A stretch of DNA of 50,208 nucleotides from Burkholderiales bacterium PBB3 (GCA_002256115.1 NKIK01000033.1:1-50208); one strand, 5' to 3'; positions 33,325 to 41,539 are shown, counted from the stretch's first letter. Numbers and translations: made by a program. The notes: a model not told the origin generated them from the sequence alone.

Positions 33325-34206
33325 CTAGGGTTGGCTGATCAGCCGCTGCACCAGCGGATGCTGAACTTTTCTTTCGGTGCCAATGGCGAAGAACTGCTCC
33401 TCCACACTGCCGCAGGCACCAATGCAGGTGAGGCCATAGCGTGTGGTCAGCTCGTCCCCAGCTAAGGTGGCGGCAGGGAATACGCCCATGCCGCTCGCGC
33501 CAAAGGTTTTGAGTAGCGCACTGTCTTCAAATTCGCCCACAATTTTGGGGTGCACACCGCTGCTCTCCAGCCACTGGTCCAAGCGTGCCCGCACGGCAGT
33601 GTGCTCGGTCGGCAGTAGCACGGGCACCTCAGATAGGCTGTGTGGAAAGTTGACCAAGCCAGCCTGCGCCCACTGCGGGGGGGCATACCAGGCCATGGGG
33701 CTGGTACCCATGGCGTGGCTGTAGAGCCGCAGGTTTGCGTTGGCCGGCGCGGGGCGGTCGGCCAACACCACATCGAGTCGGTGTAGCGCCAGGTCGCCCA
33801 GCAGGTCTTCAATTTCACCCTCATGGCAGACCAGGCGCAAATGGGGTTCTTGTATCACTGGTTGCAATAGGCTGCGCACCACCAGCTTGGGCAAACCGTC
33901 TGAAATACCCACGGCCAAGCGCATGGTCGGGGCACTGACGGCATCGCGCACGCGGGCGGGCAGGCGCTCACCCAATTGAAAAATCTGATCCGCCTCGTGC
34001 ATGGCGGCTATCCCAGCTGGCGTCAGCACCAGGCCGCGCCCTGCGGGCTTGAGCAGCACATAGCCCAGATCACGCTCCAGCTCACGCACCTGGGTGCTCA
34101 CAGTTTGCACGGCCATACCCAGCCGGTCGGCGGCGCGCGCCATACCGCCTTCTTTGGCAACCACCCAAAAATAGTACAGATGCCGGTAGCTGAAGGGTGG
34201 TGTCAT
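33325..34206 (-). CDS. nhaR: LysR-family regulator, NhaR-like
   Basis: A 293-residue protein that starts with YRHLYYFWVVAKEGGMARAADRLGMAVQTVSTQVRELERDLGYVLL, the NhaR-type winged-helix N terminus (NhaR has YNHLYYFWHVYKEGS at the same place), and ends with GASGMGVFPAATLAGDE and a QHPLVQR motif like NhaR. NhaR activates sodium/proton antiporter and stress genes in enterobacteria. The window also contains nhaD (17383-18666), a tempting but untested target. It is convergent with gshA and starts just after the terminator that ends the phasin-like gene. Confidence 0.85.
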   Translation of the reverse strand: MTPPFSYRHLYYFWVVAKEGGMARAADRLGMAVQTVSTQVRELERDLGYVLLKPAGRGLVLTPAGIAAMHEADQIFQLGERLPARVRDAVSAPTMRLAVGISDGLPKLVVRSLLQPVIQEPHLRLVCHEGEIEDLLGDLALHRLDVVLADRPAPANANLRLYSHAMGTSPMAWYAPPQWAQAGLVNFPHSLSEVPVLLPTEHTAVRARLDQWLESSGVHPKIVGEFEDSALLKTFGASGMGVFPAATLAGDELTTRYGLTCIGACGSVEEQFFAIGTERKVQHPLVQRLISQP

Positions 34207-34231
34207 GCAGCAGATTTTTACAGAAATAAAA

Positions 34232-34261
34232 AAACGCCCACGGTTTGCACGGTGGGCGTTT
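34232..34261. terminator. Bidirectional terminator between lysR and the phasin-like gene
   Basis: AAACGCCCAC (34232-34241) and GTGGGCGTTT (34252-34261) are perfect ten-base inverted arms with a ten-base loop. A-rich sequence on one side and T-rich sequence on the other allow termination on either strand. It lies 34 bases past the phasin-like stop on the minus strand. Confidence 0.9.
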
Positions 34262-34294
34262 GTTTTGCAGCCGCTTTACACGGCGCAGCAGTCT

Positions 34295-34882
34295 TTAGGC
34301 AGCAACCACGGGAGCGGCAACCTTTTTGGCAGCCTTGCGCACGGTCTTGGTCGCTGTCTTGGCAACGGCAGTGGCCTTCTTCACCACAGCGCGCTTGGCG
34401 GCAGTGGCTTTGGCTTTCACGGGGCTACCAGCAATCTTCTTGGCCAGCACTTCAGATTGCTCTTCCAGCTTGGCAGCGGCTTTCACAACGGCTTGGGCTG
34501 CTGGCAGTGTTGCCACGGCCAAGGTGCTCAGAGCGGTTACGCCAGTGGACTTCTCAAAGCGGTTCGCGTTAGCGGCCACTTGCACAACACCCTTGCCAGC
34601 CAGCTCAACGGCCTTGTTGATGGCCAGGTCGGCGTTGGCAGTCGTAGTTTCCACGCCCTTGGCGTAGTAGGCCGTAATTTTCTTTTGTGTGGCGATAGCA
34701 TTGCCACGCACATCGGCGTTCAGACGGGTGCCAGTCTTCTTCACAGCAGTGGCCCAGCTCTGGTCCACATAGCTCACAGCGCGCTTGTTGCCTACGCGGC
34801 AAGCGATGATGACGTTCTTGGCAGTGTTGCCATAAGACTCAATGAGTTCGTTGGTAACGGATACGAGGTTTTGCTTGGCCAT
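34295..34882 (-). CDS. Phasin-like protein with histone H1-like tail
   Basis: A 195-residue protein. Residues 1-125 are helical and resemble phasin-type proteins (NVIIACRVGNKRAVSYVDQSWATAVKKTGTRLNADVRGNA, then EKSTGVTALSTLAVATLPAAQAVVKAAAKLEE). Residues about 145-195 are Lys/Ala-rich in repeats such as AKRAVVKKATAVAKTATKTVRKAAKKVAA, like bacterial histone H1 tails, which bind DNA. The combination suggests a granule- or nucleoid-associated protein that can bind DNA. Related proteins are known in Burkholderiales, often annotated as histone-like. It is transcribed alone and ends in a strong terminator. No PHA synthase is adjacent. Confidence 0.82.
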   Translation of the reverse strand: MAKQNLVSVTNELIESYGNTAKNVIIACRVGNKRAVSYVDQSWATAVKKTGTRLNADVRGNAIATQKKITAYYAKGVETTTANADLAINKAVELAGKGVVQVAANANRFEKSTGVTALSTLAVATLPAAQAVVKAAAKLEEQSEVLAKKIAGSPVKAKATAAKRAVVKKATAVAKTATKTVRKAAKKVAAPVVAA

Positions 34883-35063
34883 GGTGATTTCCTGTGGAGA
34901 GTTAAGAAACTGTGTGATGGACGAATTTTGTCGGGGTCGCCTAGTGTGCGCACCTTAAATTCTGCGCAATTCCTAGAGCGAGCACCCTAGCCGATGGCGC
35001 AAAAGCAAACTGCCCGACAATGGCCGACATGGCGAAAGCAAATCAGATAGAGAGAGACATAGC

Positions 35064-36038
35064 ATGGCAATTCAGTGGTTTCCGGGGCACATGCACCTCA
35101 CCCGCAAAGCAATCGAAGAGCGCGTCAAAGAGATTGATGTGGTCATTGAAATGCTGGACGCGCGCCTGCCGGGCTCCAGCGCCAATCCCATGTTGGCCCA
35201 GCTCACTGCGGCCAAACCTGCACTCAAGGTGCTGAACAAGCAAGACCTGGCCGACCCCGCACGCACCGCGCTGTGGCTGGACCATTTCAACGCCATGCCC
35301 GGCACCCGCGCCTTGGGGCTGGATGCCAGCATGACAGCACCGGCCAAGGCGCTGATAGACGCCTGCTTTGCCTTGGCACCTACCCGTGGGGCCAGCATGA
35401 CCAAGCCGATGCGTGTGCTGATTTGCGGCATTCCGAATGTGGGCAAGTCCACGCTGATCAACACCCTGAAGGGCAAGCGCTCTGCCAAAACGGGTGATGA
35501 GGCGGGCGTCACCAAGATCGAGCAGCGCATCGTGCTGCAAGACGCCTTCTATCTGTTTGACACGCCCGGTGTGCTGTGGCCCCGCATCATTGTGGCCAAG
35601 AGCGGCTACAACCTAGCGGCCAGCGGCGCCATTGGCAAAAACGCGTTTGACGAAGAAGAAGTGGCGCTGGAGCTGCTGGACTACTTGCGCCAGCACTACC
35701 CCGATTTGCTGGGCGCGCGCTTCAAGCTGCTGGAGGTGGCCGGGCAGACCGACGAGCAGCTGCTAGAGGCGATAGGCCGCAAGCGCGGCGCGCTGCTTGG
35801 CGGCGGCAAGATCAATCTGCAAAAAGCGGCAGAGATTGTGATTCATGAGTTTCGCGCTGCCACCATGGGCCGCATGACGCTGGAAACGCCTGAGGAGTTT
35901 GCACAGTGGCTGAAGCTGGGGCAAAAACTGGATGCCGAACGCCAGGTGAAAAAAGATGCCATTGAGTTGGACCGCAAAATCCGCTTCAAGAAGGTGCCGC
36001 TGCCTGCCAGAGTGGCAGAGCAGGATAGCGAGGATTGA
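35064..36038 (+). CDS. rbgA: Ribosome biogenesis GTPase of the RbgA/YlqF type
   Basis: A 324-residue circularly permuted GTPase. It begins MAIQWFPGHMHLTRK, and the nucleotide motifs come in G4-G1-G3 order: NKQD at 58-61, GIPNVGKST at 122-130 and DTPG at 166-169. This order and the FPGHM start define the YlqF/RbgA family, which matures the large ribosomal subunit. The C-terminal region (about 230-310) is helical and probably binds rRNA. It is a single gene, divergent from the phasin-like gene, and followed by a dispersed repeat copy. Confidence 0.93.
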   Translation: MAIQWFPGHMHLTRKAIEERVKEIDVVIEMLDARLPGSSANPMLAQLTAAKPALKVLNKQDLADPARTALWLDHFNAMPGTRALGLDASMTAPAKALIDACFALAPTRGASMTKPMRVLICGIPNVGKSTLINTLKGKRSAKTGDEAGVTKIEQRIVLQDAFYLFDTPGVLWPRIIVAKSGYNLAASGAIGKNAFDEEEVALELLDYLRQHYPDLLGARFKLLEVAGQTDEQLLEAIGRKRGALLGGGKINLQKAAEIVIHEFRAATMGRMTLETPEEFAQWLKLGQKLDAERQVKKDAIELDRKIRFKKVPLPARVAEQDSED

Positions 36039-36079
36039 ATGCTGGCAGGCGAATGGGCTGAGTGCCAAATCGGCCATTG

Positions 36080-36120
36080 AGCCCGTGGATAGTGCGGGAG
36101 CAGCTACTAAAATTATAGCA
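36080..36120 (+). repeat. Dispersed intergenic repeat, copy D
   Basis: This copy is close to the family consensus: AGCCCGTGG, the core and ACTAAAATTATAGCA. It lies between the convergent rbgA-like gene and the 46-residue protein gene. Confidence 0.87.
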
Positions 36121-36155
36121 AACTGCTCCCAACCACTGAGGCCTGGTGCAAAACC

Positions 36156-36296
36156 TTATTTGGTTTTGATTTTGCCGCGGGGAATGACGGCTGTCATAGG
36201 CGGCATGGGCCGGTCGGAGCCCGTATTTTTGGGCTCAGAAGTGTCTTTCTTAGGCTTTTTGGCCATTTTCTCGCTGCGCTGATCACCTTTTGCCAT
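36156..36296 (-). CDS. Small basic protein of unknown function (46 residues)
   Basis: A 46-residue, Lys-rich protein starting MAKGDQRSEKMAKKPKKDTS and ending with a Pro/Met-containing segment and the basic end RGKIKTK. The ATG at 36296 has a very strong GGAGG four bases upstream, which decides the start; the frame stays open far upstream without family support. I recognise similar small proteins from betaproteobacteria as conserved hypotheticals, but no function. No membrane segment or Cys is present. It is divergent from the catalase-family gene. Confidence 0.75.
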   Translation of the reverse strand: MAKGDQRSEKMAKKPKKDTSEPKNTGSDRPMPPMTAVIPRGKIKTK

Positions 36297-36440
36297 ACAT
36301 CCTCCACAAAGGTTTTGGGTCTCGACATGAGACCGCACGGTGCAGATATTACGGCACAAATTTGCCAGCGCCGCGTTTTTACATCTACCATGGTTGCCGG
36401 TTGATTTGATTGTCCAACTTAGCAGAAAGACTCCCACACC

Positions 36441-37430
36441 ATGGCAATGAAACCCAGCACCCAGTGGCAAGAAAATATCGCCGCCGATGAGGCCGAGCGT
36501 TTCGCCGGGTATGGCGCGCAGTTTGTGGCGCTCCAGGCCCGAAAATCCAAGCGCTATGGCACTGGCCGTGCCCTGCATCGCAAGCAGATTACTGCGGCCA
36601 AGGGGCGGCTGCAGGTGTTGTCTGCAGTGCCGGAGTTTGCGCGCCATGGCTTGTTCCAAAAGCCGGGCGATTTTGAGGTGTGGGTGCGCTTGTCCAATGG
36701 CGGCATGGACCGCGCGCCAGATGCCATGCCCGACATTCGCGGCTTTGCGCTGCGCGTGCTGGGGGTAAAAGGCGACTCGGCCCTGGGTAACGGCCCAGCC
36801 GTGAGTCAGGATTTCACGCTGATCAATCAGTCGCAGTTTGCCTTTCCCAAGAGTGATGAGTTTGTCGATTTTGTGGCGGCTGCGGCGGCTGGCAAAGGGG
36901 CGCTACTGAAGTTTTTGGTCAAGCGCTACGGCTTGTTGGGTGGTCCTCTGCGGCTGGTCAAGATGGTCAAGAGCCTTGGCAAACCCTTTGGTGGGTTTGC
37001 GACCGAAAACCTGTTTACAGCGGTACCTATGGCTTGCGGCCCCTATGCCGTGCGCGTGCGCCTGGTGCCCGCACCGGGCAATGGCACTGCCACACCCGGT
37101 GCCAAGAGCGACTGGTCTGCAGACTTCAGCACGCGGCTGCGCCAACAAAGCTTGGAGTGGGATTTGCAGTTGCAAGCCTTTGTCAGCGAGGATGTCACAC
37201 CGATTGAGGACGCATCCGTCGATTGGCCCAGCCCCTACAGCACCGTGGCCCGTCTGACTTTGCCGATACAAGACACTGCTTCGGTCGAGGGTGAGGCTTT
37301 TTGCAAAACGGTGGAGGCTGCGGTGTTTGACCCCTGGCAGGCGCTGGCCGCCCACCGCCCTTTGGGTGATGTGCAGCGGGCCCGCAAGGTGGTCTATTTC
37401 GCCAGCCAACAAGGGCGTGGCGCGGCCTAA
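36441..37430 (+). CDS. Catalase-family heme protein (short form)
   Basis: A 329-residue protein with parts of the catalase core: FARHGLFQKPGDFEVWVRLSNGGMDRAPDAMPDIRGFALRVLG and SQDFTLINQSQFAFPKSDEFVDF, resembling the region around the catalase heme-pocket Asn. It is much shorter than catalases (about 480 residues) and I do not see the proximal Tyr motif RxxxY in a good context, so it may be a peroxidase-like or allene-oxide-synthase-like relative rather than a true catalase. It may bind heme. The stop overlaps by four bases that of the convergent DUF2087-like gene. Confidence 0.82.
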   Translation: MAMKPSTQWQENIAADEAERFAGYGAQFVALQARKSKRYGTGRALHRKQITAAKGRLQVLSAVPEFARHGLFQKPGDFEVWVRLSNGGMDRAPDAMPDIRGFALRVLGVKGDSALGNGPAVSQDFTLINQSQFAFPKSDEFVDFVAAAAAGKGALLKFLVKRYGLLGGPLRLVKMVKSLGKPFGGFATENLFTAVPMACGPYAVRVRLVPAPGNGTATPGAKSDWSADFSTRLRQQSLEWDLQLQAFVSEDVTPIEDASVDWPSPYSTVARLTLPIQDTASVEGEAFCKTVEAAVFDPWQALAAHRPLGDVQRARKVVYFASQQGRGAA

Positions 37431-37999
37431 CGCAACTGCGCCCGCAGACTGCTGAGGAAGTTTTGCACCTCGCCGTCCGCACGAACGGCTTCCTTCCAAT
37501 AGTCACTGCAGTCGGGCTTGCGGCCCAGTAGCTTCATGTTTACCAGTTCTCTGCGCAGCGTCGCCTGGTCACCAAAGGTGTGGTGGGCGTTGATCACCTG
37601 GTTCACTTCTTTTTCGGTGTAGTGGCGGCGCACTTCAAAGTGCGTCCACAGCCACCACATGCACATACGCTGCACCGACAGCTTGTTGGGCAGCCGTACC
37701 AGCCGCCCTTGGGGATCAAACTGCAGCAGTGCCTTGCGCGCGGTAGTGCTCAAGGCTGCGGGTTCAGGGGCTGGCGCAATGGCAACTGGCTGTGCGAGTG
37801 CAGTAGTCGCCCCATTGGGTGCCTTGGCGCGCAGCGTCTGGTAGTTGCGTAGCCCTGCGGCGCGTGCCAGCAGATTGAGTAGCTCCAGATGCGAAGGCGG
37901 TGGTTTTCCTCGCGCGTGGCGTTCATCCAGCGGGTTTTTAAGCGCCTTGGCAAAGGCAGAAATATCTGCCACGGGCAGGGGGTAAAGCGAGCGAGTCAT
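37427..37999 (-). CDS. DUF2087 domain protein
   Basis: A 190-residue protein. The C-terminal half has YTEKEVNQVINAHHTFGDQATLRRELVNMKLLGR with a trailing YWKEA, which matches the DUF2087 helix-turn-helix-like domain often found with ArsR-type regulators. The N-terminal half is helical (SHLELLNLLARAAGLRNYQTLRA) and is joined by a Pro/Ala-rich linker at about 75-90. A DNA- or nucleic-acid-related role is possible but not shown. It is convergent with the catalase-family gene. Confidence 0.82.
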   Translation of the reverse strand: MTRSLYPLPVADISAFAKALKNPLDERHARGKPPPSHLELLNLLARAAGLRNYQTLRAKAPNGATTALAQPVAIAPAPEPAALSTTARKALLQFDPQGRLVRLPNKLSVQRMCMWWLWTHFEVRRHYTEKEVNQVINAHHTFGDQATLRRELVNMKLLGRKPDCSDYWKEAVRADGEVQNFLSSLRAQLR

Positions 38000-38181
38000 T
38001 GTGATTCCTCGTGTGCCGGTGTCCGGTCAGGATCGCTGGGGTTGCCGCTGCAGCAAAGGCACACAGAAAAAACAAGGGTGTGTTTTGCAAAGCCAAAAAC
38101 AGGTTTAGCGTGAGTATGAAACTCTGGCAACGCCTGGGTGAACTGTGGACCCGGCGCAAATTGTAGCGCCGTGCAATCGCA

Positions 38182-38832
38182 TCAGGTCTTGGTTGCAGCC
38201 ACCGCAGCGGCCTTGCGGTCGGCAACCACTGTTTGGGCGCTGGCGCGCTCACCGACCAGCTTCAGGTAGGGCTTGTAGTCCACGCCCGCGGCCAGCAGCA
38301 GGTCTTCGCCATAAATCTGCTTGCTGGCCAGTCCCACCAGGGGCAGGTTATTGAAGGCCACACAGTCAGCCAGCGTGAATGTGTCGCCCGCCGCATAGGG
38401 CGCGAAGCGGACCAGGCGTTTGAAGCCGGCAATGTTTTTCTCCAGCGTCTTGCGCACGCGGACCTGTGAGGACTCGCTCATGCTGCCGCCAAAGAACGCC
38501 TGGGTGTAAAGCTCCCGTGCCACCAGTTCCAGGTGCAGGTCGATGTAGGCCATCAGCTCCCACACTTTGGCGGCGGCAAACGGATCGGTGGGCAGAAGTC
38601 GCGTGCTGGGGTAGGCACGTTCGATGTAATCCAAAATCGCTTGGCTTTCACACATGCCGCCCTGCGGCGTGCGGATGAACGGAATCTTCCCTAGAGGCGA
38701 GACAGCAAGCACCGCCTCGTCTTTGCTGCCCGTCTTCACTGTTTCTTCCATAAATGGAACGCCTTTCTCCAGCAGGGCCATCTTGACGACGTTGTAGTAA
38801 TTGGAAATAGAAGAGCCGCACAGTGTGATCAT
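38182..38832 (-). CDS. Glutathione S-transferase family protein
   Basis: A 216-residue protein with a thioredoxin-fold N domain (MITLCGSSISNYYNVVKMALLEKGVPF ... GKIPFIRTPQG-CESQAILDYIERAYPS) and an all-helical C domain. GKIPFI with the cis-Pro and ESQAI with the Glu-Ser pair are the usual glutathione-binding features. The catalytic residue is probably a Ser in CGSSISNYYN. GGAG lies seven bases before the ATG. It follows the periplasmic binding-protein gene by 33 bases on the same strand and may be cotranscribed. Confidence 0.9.
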   Translation of the reverse strand: MITLCGSSISNYYNVVKMALLEKGVPFMEETVKTGSKDEAVLAVSPLGKIPFIRTPQGGMCESQAILDYIERAYPSTRLLPTDPFAAAKVWELMAYIDLHLELVARELYTQAFFGGSMSESSQVRVRKTLEKNIAGFKRLVRFAPYAAGDTFTLADCVAFNNLPLVGLASKQIYGEDLLLAAGVDYKPYLKLVGERASAQTVVADRKAAAVAATKT

Positions 38833-38865
38833 GGTATGTCTCCAAAAAAGCAATGCGCCACAGAG

Positions 38866-39783
38866 CTAGGGCGCGGGTTTGAGTTCGGCCTCTAGGGTGT
38901 CCCACATGTCCTTGTCTGCCAAAGGCGTGGCCGCAGACAAATAGGGGTTGCCGATGCGAATGACACGCCGCCCTGCCACGGACAGGTCCACCAGGATAGA
39001 GCGCTTGAATTCTTGGTAGCGTTTTTCGAACTTGCCGTTTTTCATCAGCAGGCGCAAGCCGTCTTCGACCCGCTTGGCCAAGCGTTCGCCCTCGGCGGTG
39101 CGTGAGAAAAAGAAATAGCGGGGCAGGGGGTAGTACAGCAGCAGGTTTTTCTCCACCACCAGTTCTGGGTTAGTGACTTTGCCCACGGCGTATTCCAGGC
39201 CGATTTCATTCACCCCGCGAGAAAACAAATCAAAGCGATTTGCGGCCAGCATGGAAAACAGGCTGTCGTAGTTGGGCCCGGTCACCACGCGCAGGCCGGC
39301 GTTGCGCAAAATATCGCCGTCAATCCAGTTCACACCCTGGCCGATGCTGAACCCCTTGAGGTCATCCAGCGTGCGCACGGCGTTCAGCTTGTTCTGGGTG
39401 GCTTTGTCGGTCAGAAACAGGCGGTAGCCGGTGAGCCCTTTGTCCAGCGGCACCAAAACCGGTAAAAGCGTTTTTTCCCGGTCAATACTGCTGGTGCGCG
39501 CCATCACCGTGACTTCATTGGAGGCCGCCAATTGCAGCTCAGCGCGTGCGGCGTTGAGCACCTTGCTGCTGGTGCCCATGGTGTAGGCACCCCACTGCGG
39601 ACTGGTTTCTTCCAGCGCGGCGTGCAGTAGCTCCCAGTAGTAGTTCATGCGCACATCGGCACCGCTTTCGGGTGGCGGGTAGATGTAGCGCATGGGCTCT
39701 TTGGCAAAGGCCGTGCTGATGAAGCAGCACCACAATAGCAACGCCAGTACGCCAAGGCTGCGGAACGACTTTGTTTGGGTCAT
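38866..39783 (-). CDS. Periplasmic solute-binding protein (family 3-like)
   Basis: A 305-residue exported protein with a signal sequence (SFRSLGVLALLLWCCFISTAFA, cleavage near residue 28). The mature part resembles ABC amino-acid-type binding proteins: YYWELLHAALEET, TVMARTSSIDREKTLLPVLVPL, and DLKGFSIGQGVNWIDGDILRNAGLRVVTGPNYDSLFSMLAANRFDLFSRGVNEIG. No ABC permease or ATPase is adjacent, so it may be a sensor-type or orphan binding protein. The start at 39783 precedes the signal peptide; the frame stays open further upstream. It is divergent from the MtfA-type gene. Confidence 0.85.
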   Translation of the reverse strand: MTQTKSFRSLGVLALLLWCCFISTAFAKEPMRYIYPPPESGADVRMNYYWELLHAALEETSPQWGAYTMGTSSKVLNAARAELQLAASNEVTVMARTSSIDREKTLLPVLVPLDKGLTGYRLFLTDKATQNKLNAVRTLDDLKGFSIGQGVNWIDGDILRNAGLRVVTGPNYDSLFSMLAANRFDLFSRGVNEIGLEYAVGKVTNPELVVEKNLLLYYPLPRYFFFSRTAEGERLAKRVEDGLRLLMKNGKFEKRYQEFKRSILVDLSVAGRRVIRIGNPYLSAATPLADKDMWDTLEAELKPAP

Positions 39784-39890
39784 GGTGGCGAACGATTGAA
39801 CCGCCTCAGGGTACACCGCTTGCCACGGCGCGTAACTGAGGTAAAACCATAGGTGACAGCACTTGATATTGCCCTGCGGGGCACCAGATA

Positions 39891-39904
39891 GCTTGATATC
39901 AAGC
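39891..39904. promoter_or_regulatory. Perfect 14-base palindrome between divergent genes
   Basis: GCTTGATATCAAGC is perfectly symmetrical and lies in the 142-base gap between the divergent binding-protein and MtfA-type genes, about 22 bases before the MtfA start. A related CTTGATAT occurs at 39862-39869. An operator is likely. Confidence 0.5.
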
Positions 39905-39925
39905 AACTTTTGTGGAGCGCAACGC

Positions 39926-40753
39926 GTGGCCTTTATTCTTGTGTGTGTGGCAGCCCTGCTGCTGGTTGTGGGCCTGATGGCCTACCCCGCTTGGCGCGCC
40001 CGCCTGCGCCAGCGCGTGTGGCGGCAGCCGTTCCCGGCGCGCTGGCGTCGGGTCTTGCAGCAGCGGGTGCCCCTGGTGCGGCGTTTGCCGGTGGATTTGC
40101 AGTTGCAATTGAAGAAGCATATGCAGGTCTTCATTGCTGAAAAAGCATTCATTGGCTGTGGTGGGCTCAAGGTGACCGAAGACATGCGTGTGGTGGTGGC
40201 TGCGCAAGCCTGCCTTTTGCTGCTGAACCGCCCGGCGGACTACTTTCGCAATGTGCGCCAGATCTTGATGTATCCGCATCCCTTTGTGGTGAACCGCACC
40301 ACGACCGATGTGTCTGGCGTGCTGCAAGAAAACCGCCAGGCACTGGCGGGCGAATCCTGGTCACAAGGGCAGGTGATTTTGTCGTGGCAAGACACGCTGG
40401 AAGGGGCCACGATTCCCGACGATGGACGCAATGTGGTCATCCATGAATTTGCCCACCAACTCGACCAGGAAAACGGCAAGGCCACCGGCGCGCCGCTGCC
40501 GGTGCGCGGCGACCACCGCTACAACGCTGCGCGCTGGCAGCGGGTGATGGCCCAAGCTTTTGCGCAGTTGCAATACGAGGCCGAGCACGGCATTCAAGGG
40601 CTGCTGAACCACTACGGTGCCCAAGACCCAGCCGAATTTTTTGCGGTGGTGTCGGAAGTCTTTTTTGAGCAGGGCGCGGCACTGGCGGCGCACTACCCGG
40701 CCGTGTACGCAGAGCTGCAAGCCTACTACCGGGTGGACCCCGCCACTTGGTAA
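39926..40753 (+). CDS. mtfA: MtfA-type zinc metallopeptidase
   Basis: A 275-residue protein with one N-terminal hydrophobic segment (about 1-17) and the zinc motif HEFAHQLD at about 173-180; EFFAVVSEVFFE further on supplies the distal Glu. HPFVVNRTTTDVSGVLQENR and LPVRGDHRYN are typical of the MtfA family, whose E. coli member is a peptidase that interacts with the Mlc repressor in glucose uptake control. The start is GTG at 39926 with GGAG nine bases upstream. The protein is likely membrane-anchored, unlike soluble E. coli MtfA. Confidence 0.88.
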   Translation: MAFILVCVAALLLVVGLMAYPAWRARLRQRVWRQPFPARWRRVLQQRVPLVRRLPVDLQLQLKKHMQVFIAEKAFIGCGGLKVTEDMRVVVAAQACLLLLNRPADYFRNVRQILMYPHPFVVNRTTTDVSGVLQENRQALAGESWSQGQVILSWQDTLEGATIPDDGRNVVIHEFAHQLDQENGKATGAPLPVRGDHRYNAARWQRVMAQAFAQLQYEAEHGIQGLLNHYGAQDPAEFFAVVSEVFFEQGAALAAHYPAVYAELQAYYRVDPATW

Positions 40754-40786
40754 ATCGGCTTGGCGGGCGCGGTGCCCGCCAACCCA

Positions 40787-41458
40787 TTAAGGCGCTTCAA
40801 TACCCAAAAACTGGGCCAGATCGGCCGTGTCTTTGGAGCCGAAGCGGGTAATCACGGTGCCCGTGCCGGCGTGCTTGGCAATGATCATGGGCACCGATTC
40901 GCCCTTCACCGCATTGAAAACCTTGGTGTTGGCTTTGATGGCTTGCTCGATGTCATCAGGAATGCTGCTGGGTGCAGACATGCCGCCGGTGCCGGCCAAG
41001 AGCGAGGTCTCGTGTGCGGTCATTGCCTCCACCGGGTTGGCCGCGGTGAGCAGGGCTGCGCCTTGGGGCAGGCTCTTGGGGCCGAGCATATTGATAGGCA
41101 CCCACACAAACTTGGTGCGCTTGAGCAGCGGCTGCGCCACTTGCCACAAATGACCGCAGTGCGGGCACTGGGGGTCAAACAGCACGTACACCGTATTCGC
41201 GCTCATCAAGGAGCCCGCAGTGAATCCTTTGGTTTGCTGCGCCACCTGGCTGTACACGTCGAGCTGGGCGGCGGCGGGCGTTGTCGCAGCAGTTGGCGCG
41301 GCAGTTGGTACGGAAGAGGTGGCTTCTTCCTTTTTGGAGCAGGCGGGCAGGGCCACGATAGCAATAGCCAGGGCTGCTACAAGGGCCAGAGCGTGTGAGG
41401 GGCGCTTTGTGCCGGCCTGGGGATTGGGGAGGGGGGTGAATGTGTGGGTGTTTTGCAT
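40787..41458 (-). CDS. DsbC/DsbG-like thiol:disulfide interchange protein
   Basis: A 223-residue exported protein. Residues 20-40 form a signal segment ending ALPA-C40, which may be a lipobox though Pro at -2 is unusual. An Ala/Thr/Pro-rich linker follows. The thioredoxin-fold active site is CPHC at about 98-101 in YVLFDPQCPHCGHLW, and the cis-Pro is in ESVPMII. This is the DsbC/DsbG-type layout, but the N-terminal dimerisation domain appears replaced by the linker. It should act on disulfides in the periplasm. It stands alone and a repeat copy lies just upstream. Confidence 0.87.
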   Translation of the reverse strand: MQNTHTFTPLPNPQAGTKRPSHALALVAALAIAIVALPACSKKEEATSSVPTAAPTAATTPAAAQLDVYSQVAQQTKGFTAGSLMSANTVYVLFDPQCPHCGHLWQVAQPLLKRTKFVWVPINMLGPKSLPQGAALLTAANPVEAMTAHETSLLAGTGGMSAPSSIPDDIEQAIKANTKVFNAVKGESVPMIIAKHAGTGTVITRFGSKDTADLAQFLGIEAP

Positions 41459-41498
41459 GCTGCAATATTAGCGCAATTGGGAGCCAATTTGGCATTTC

Positions 41499-41539
41499 AG
41501 CCCATGGATAGTGCGGGAGCAGCTACTTAATTGATAGCA
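41499..41539 (+). repeat. Dispersed intergenic repeat, copy E
   Basis: A near-consensus copy: AGCCCATGG, the core and ACTTAATTGATAGCA. It lies in the 139-base gap between the divergent DsbC/G-like and DHH-family genes, where it could overlap promoter sequence. Confidence 0.87.
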
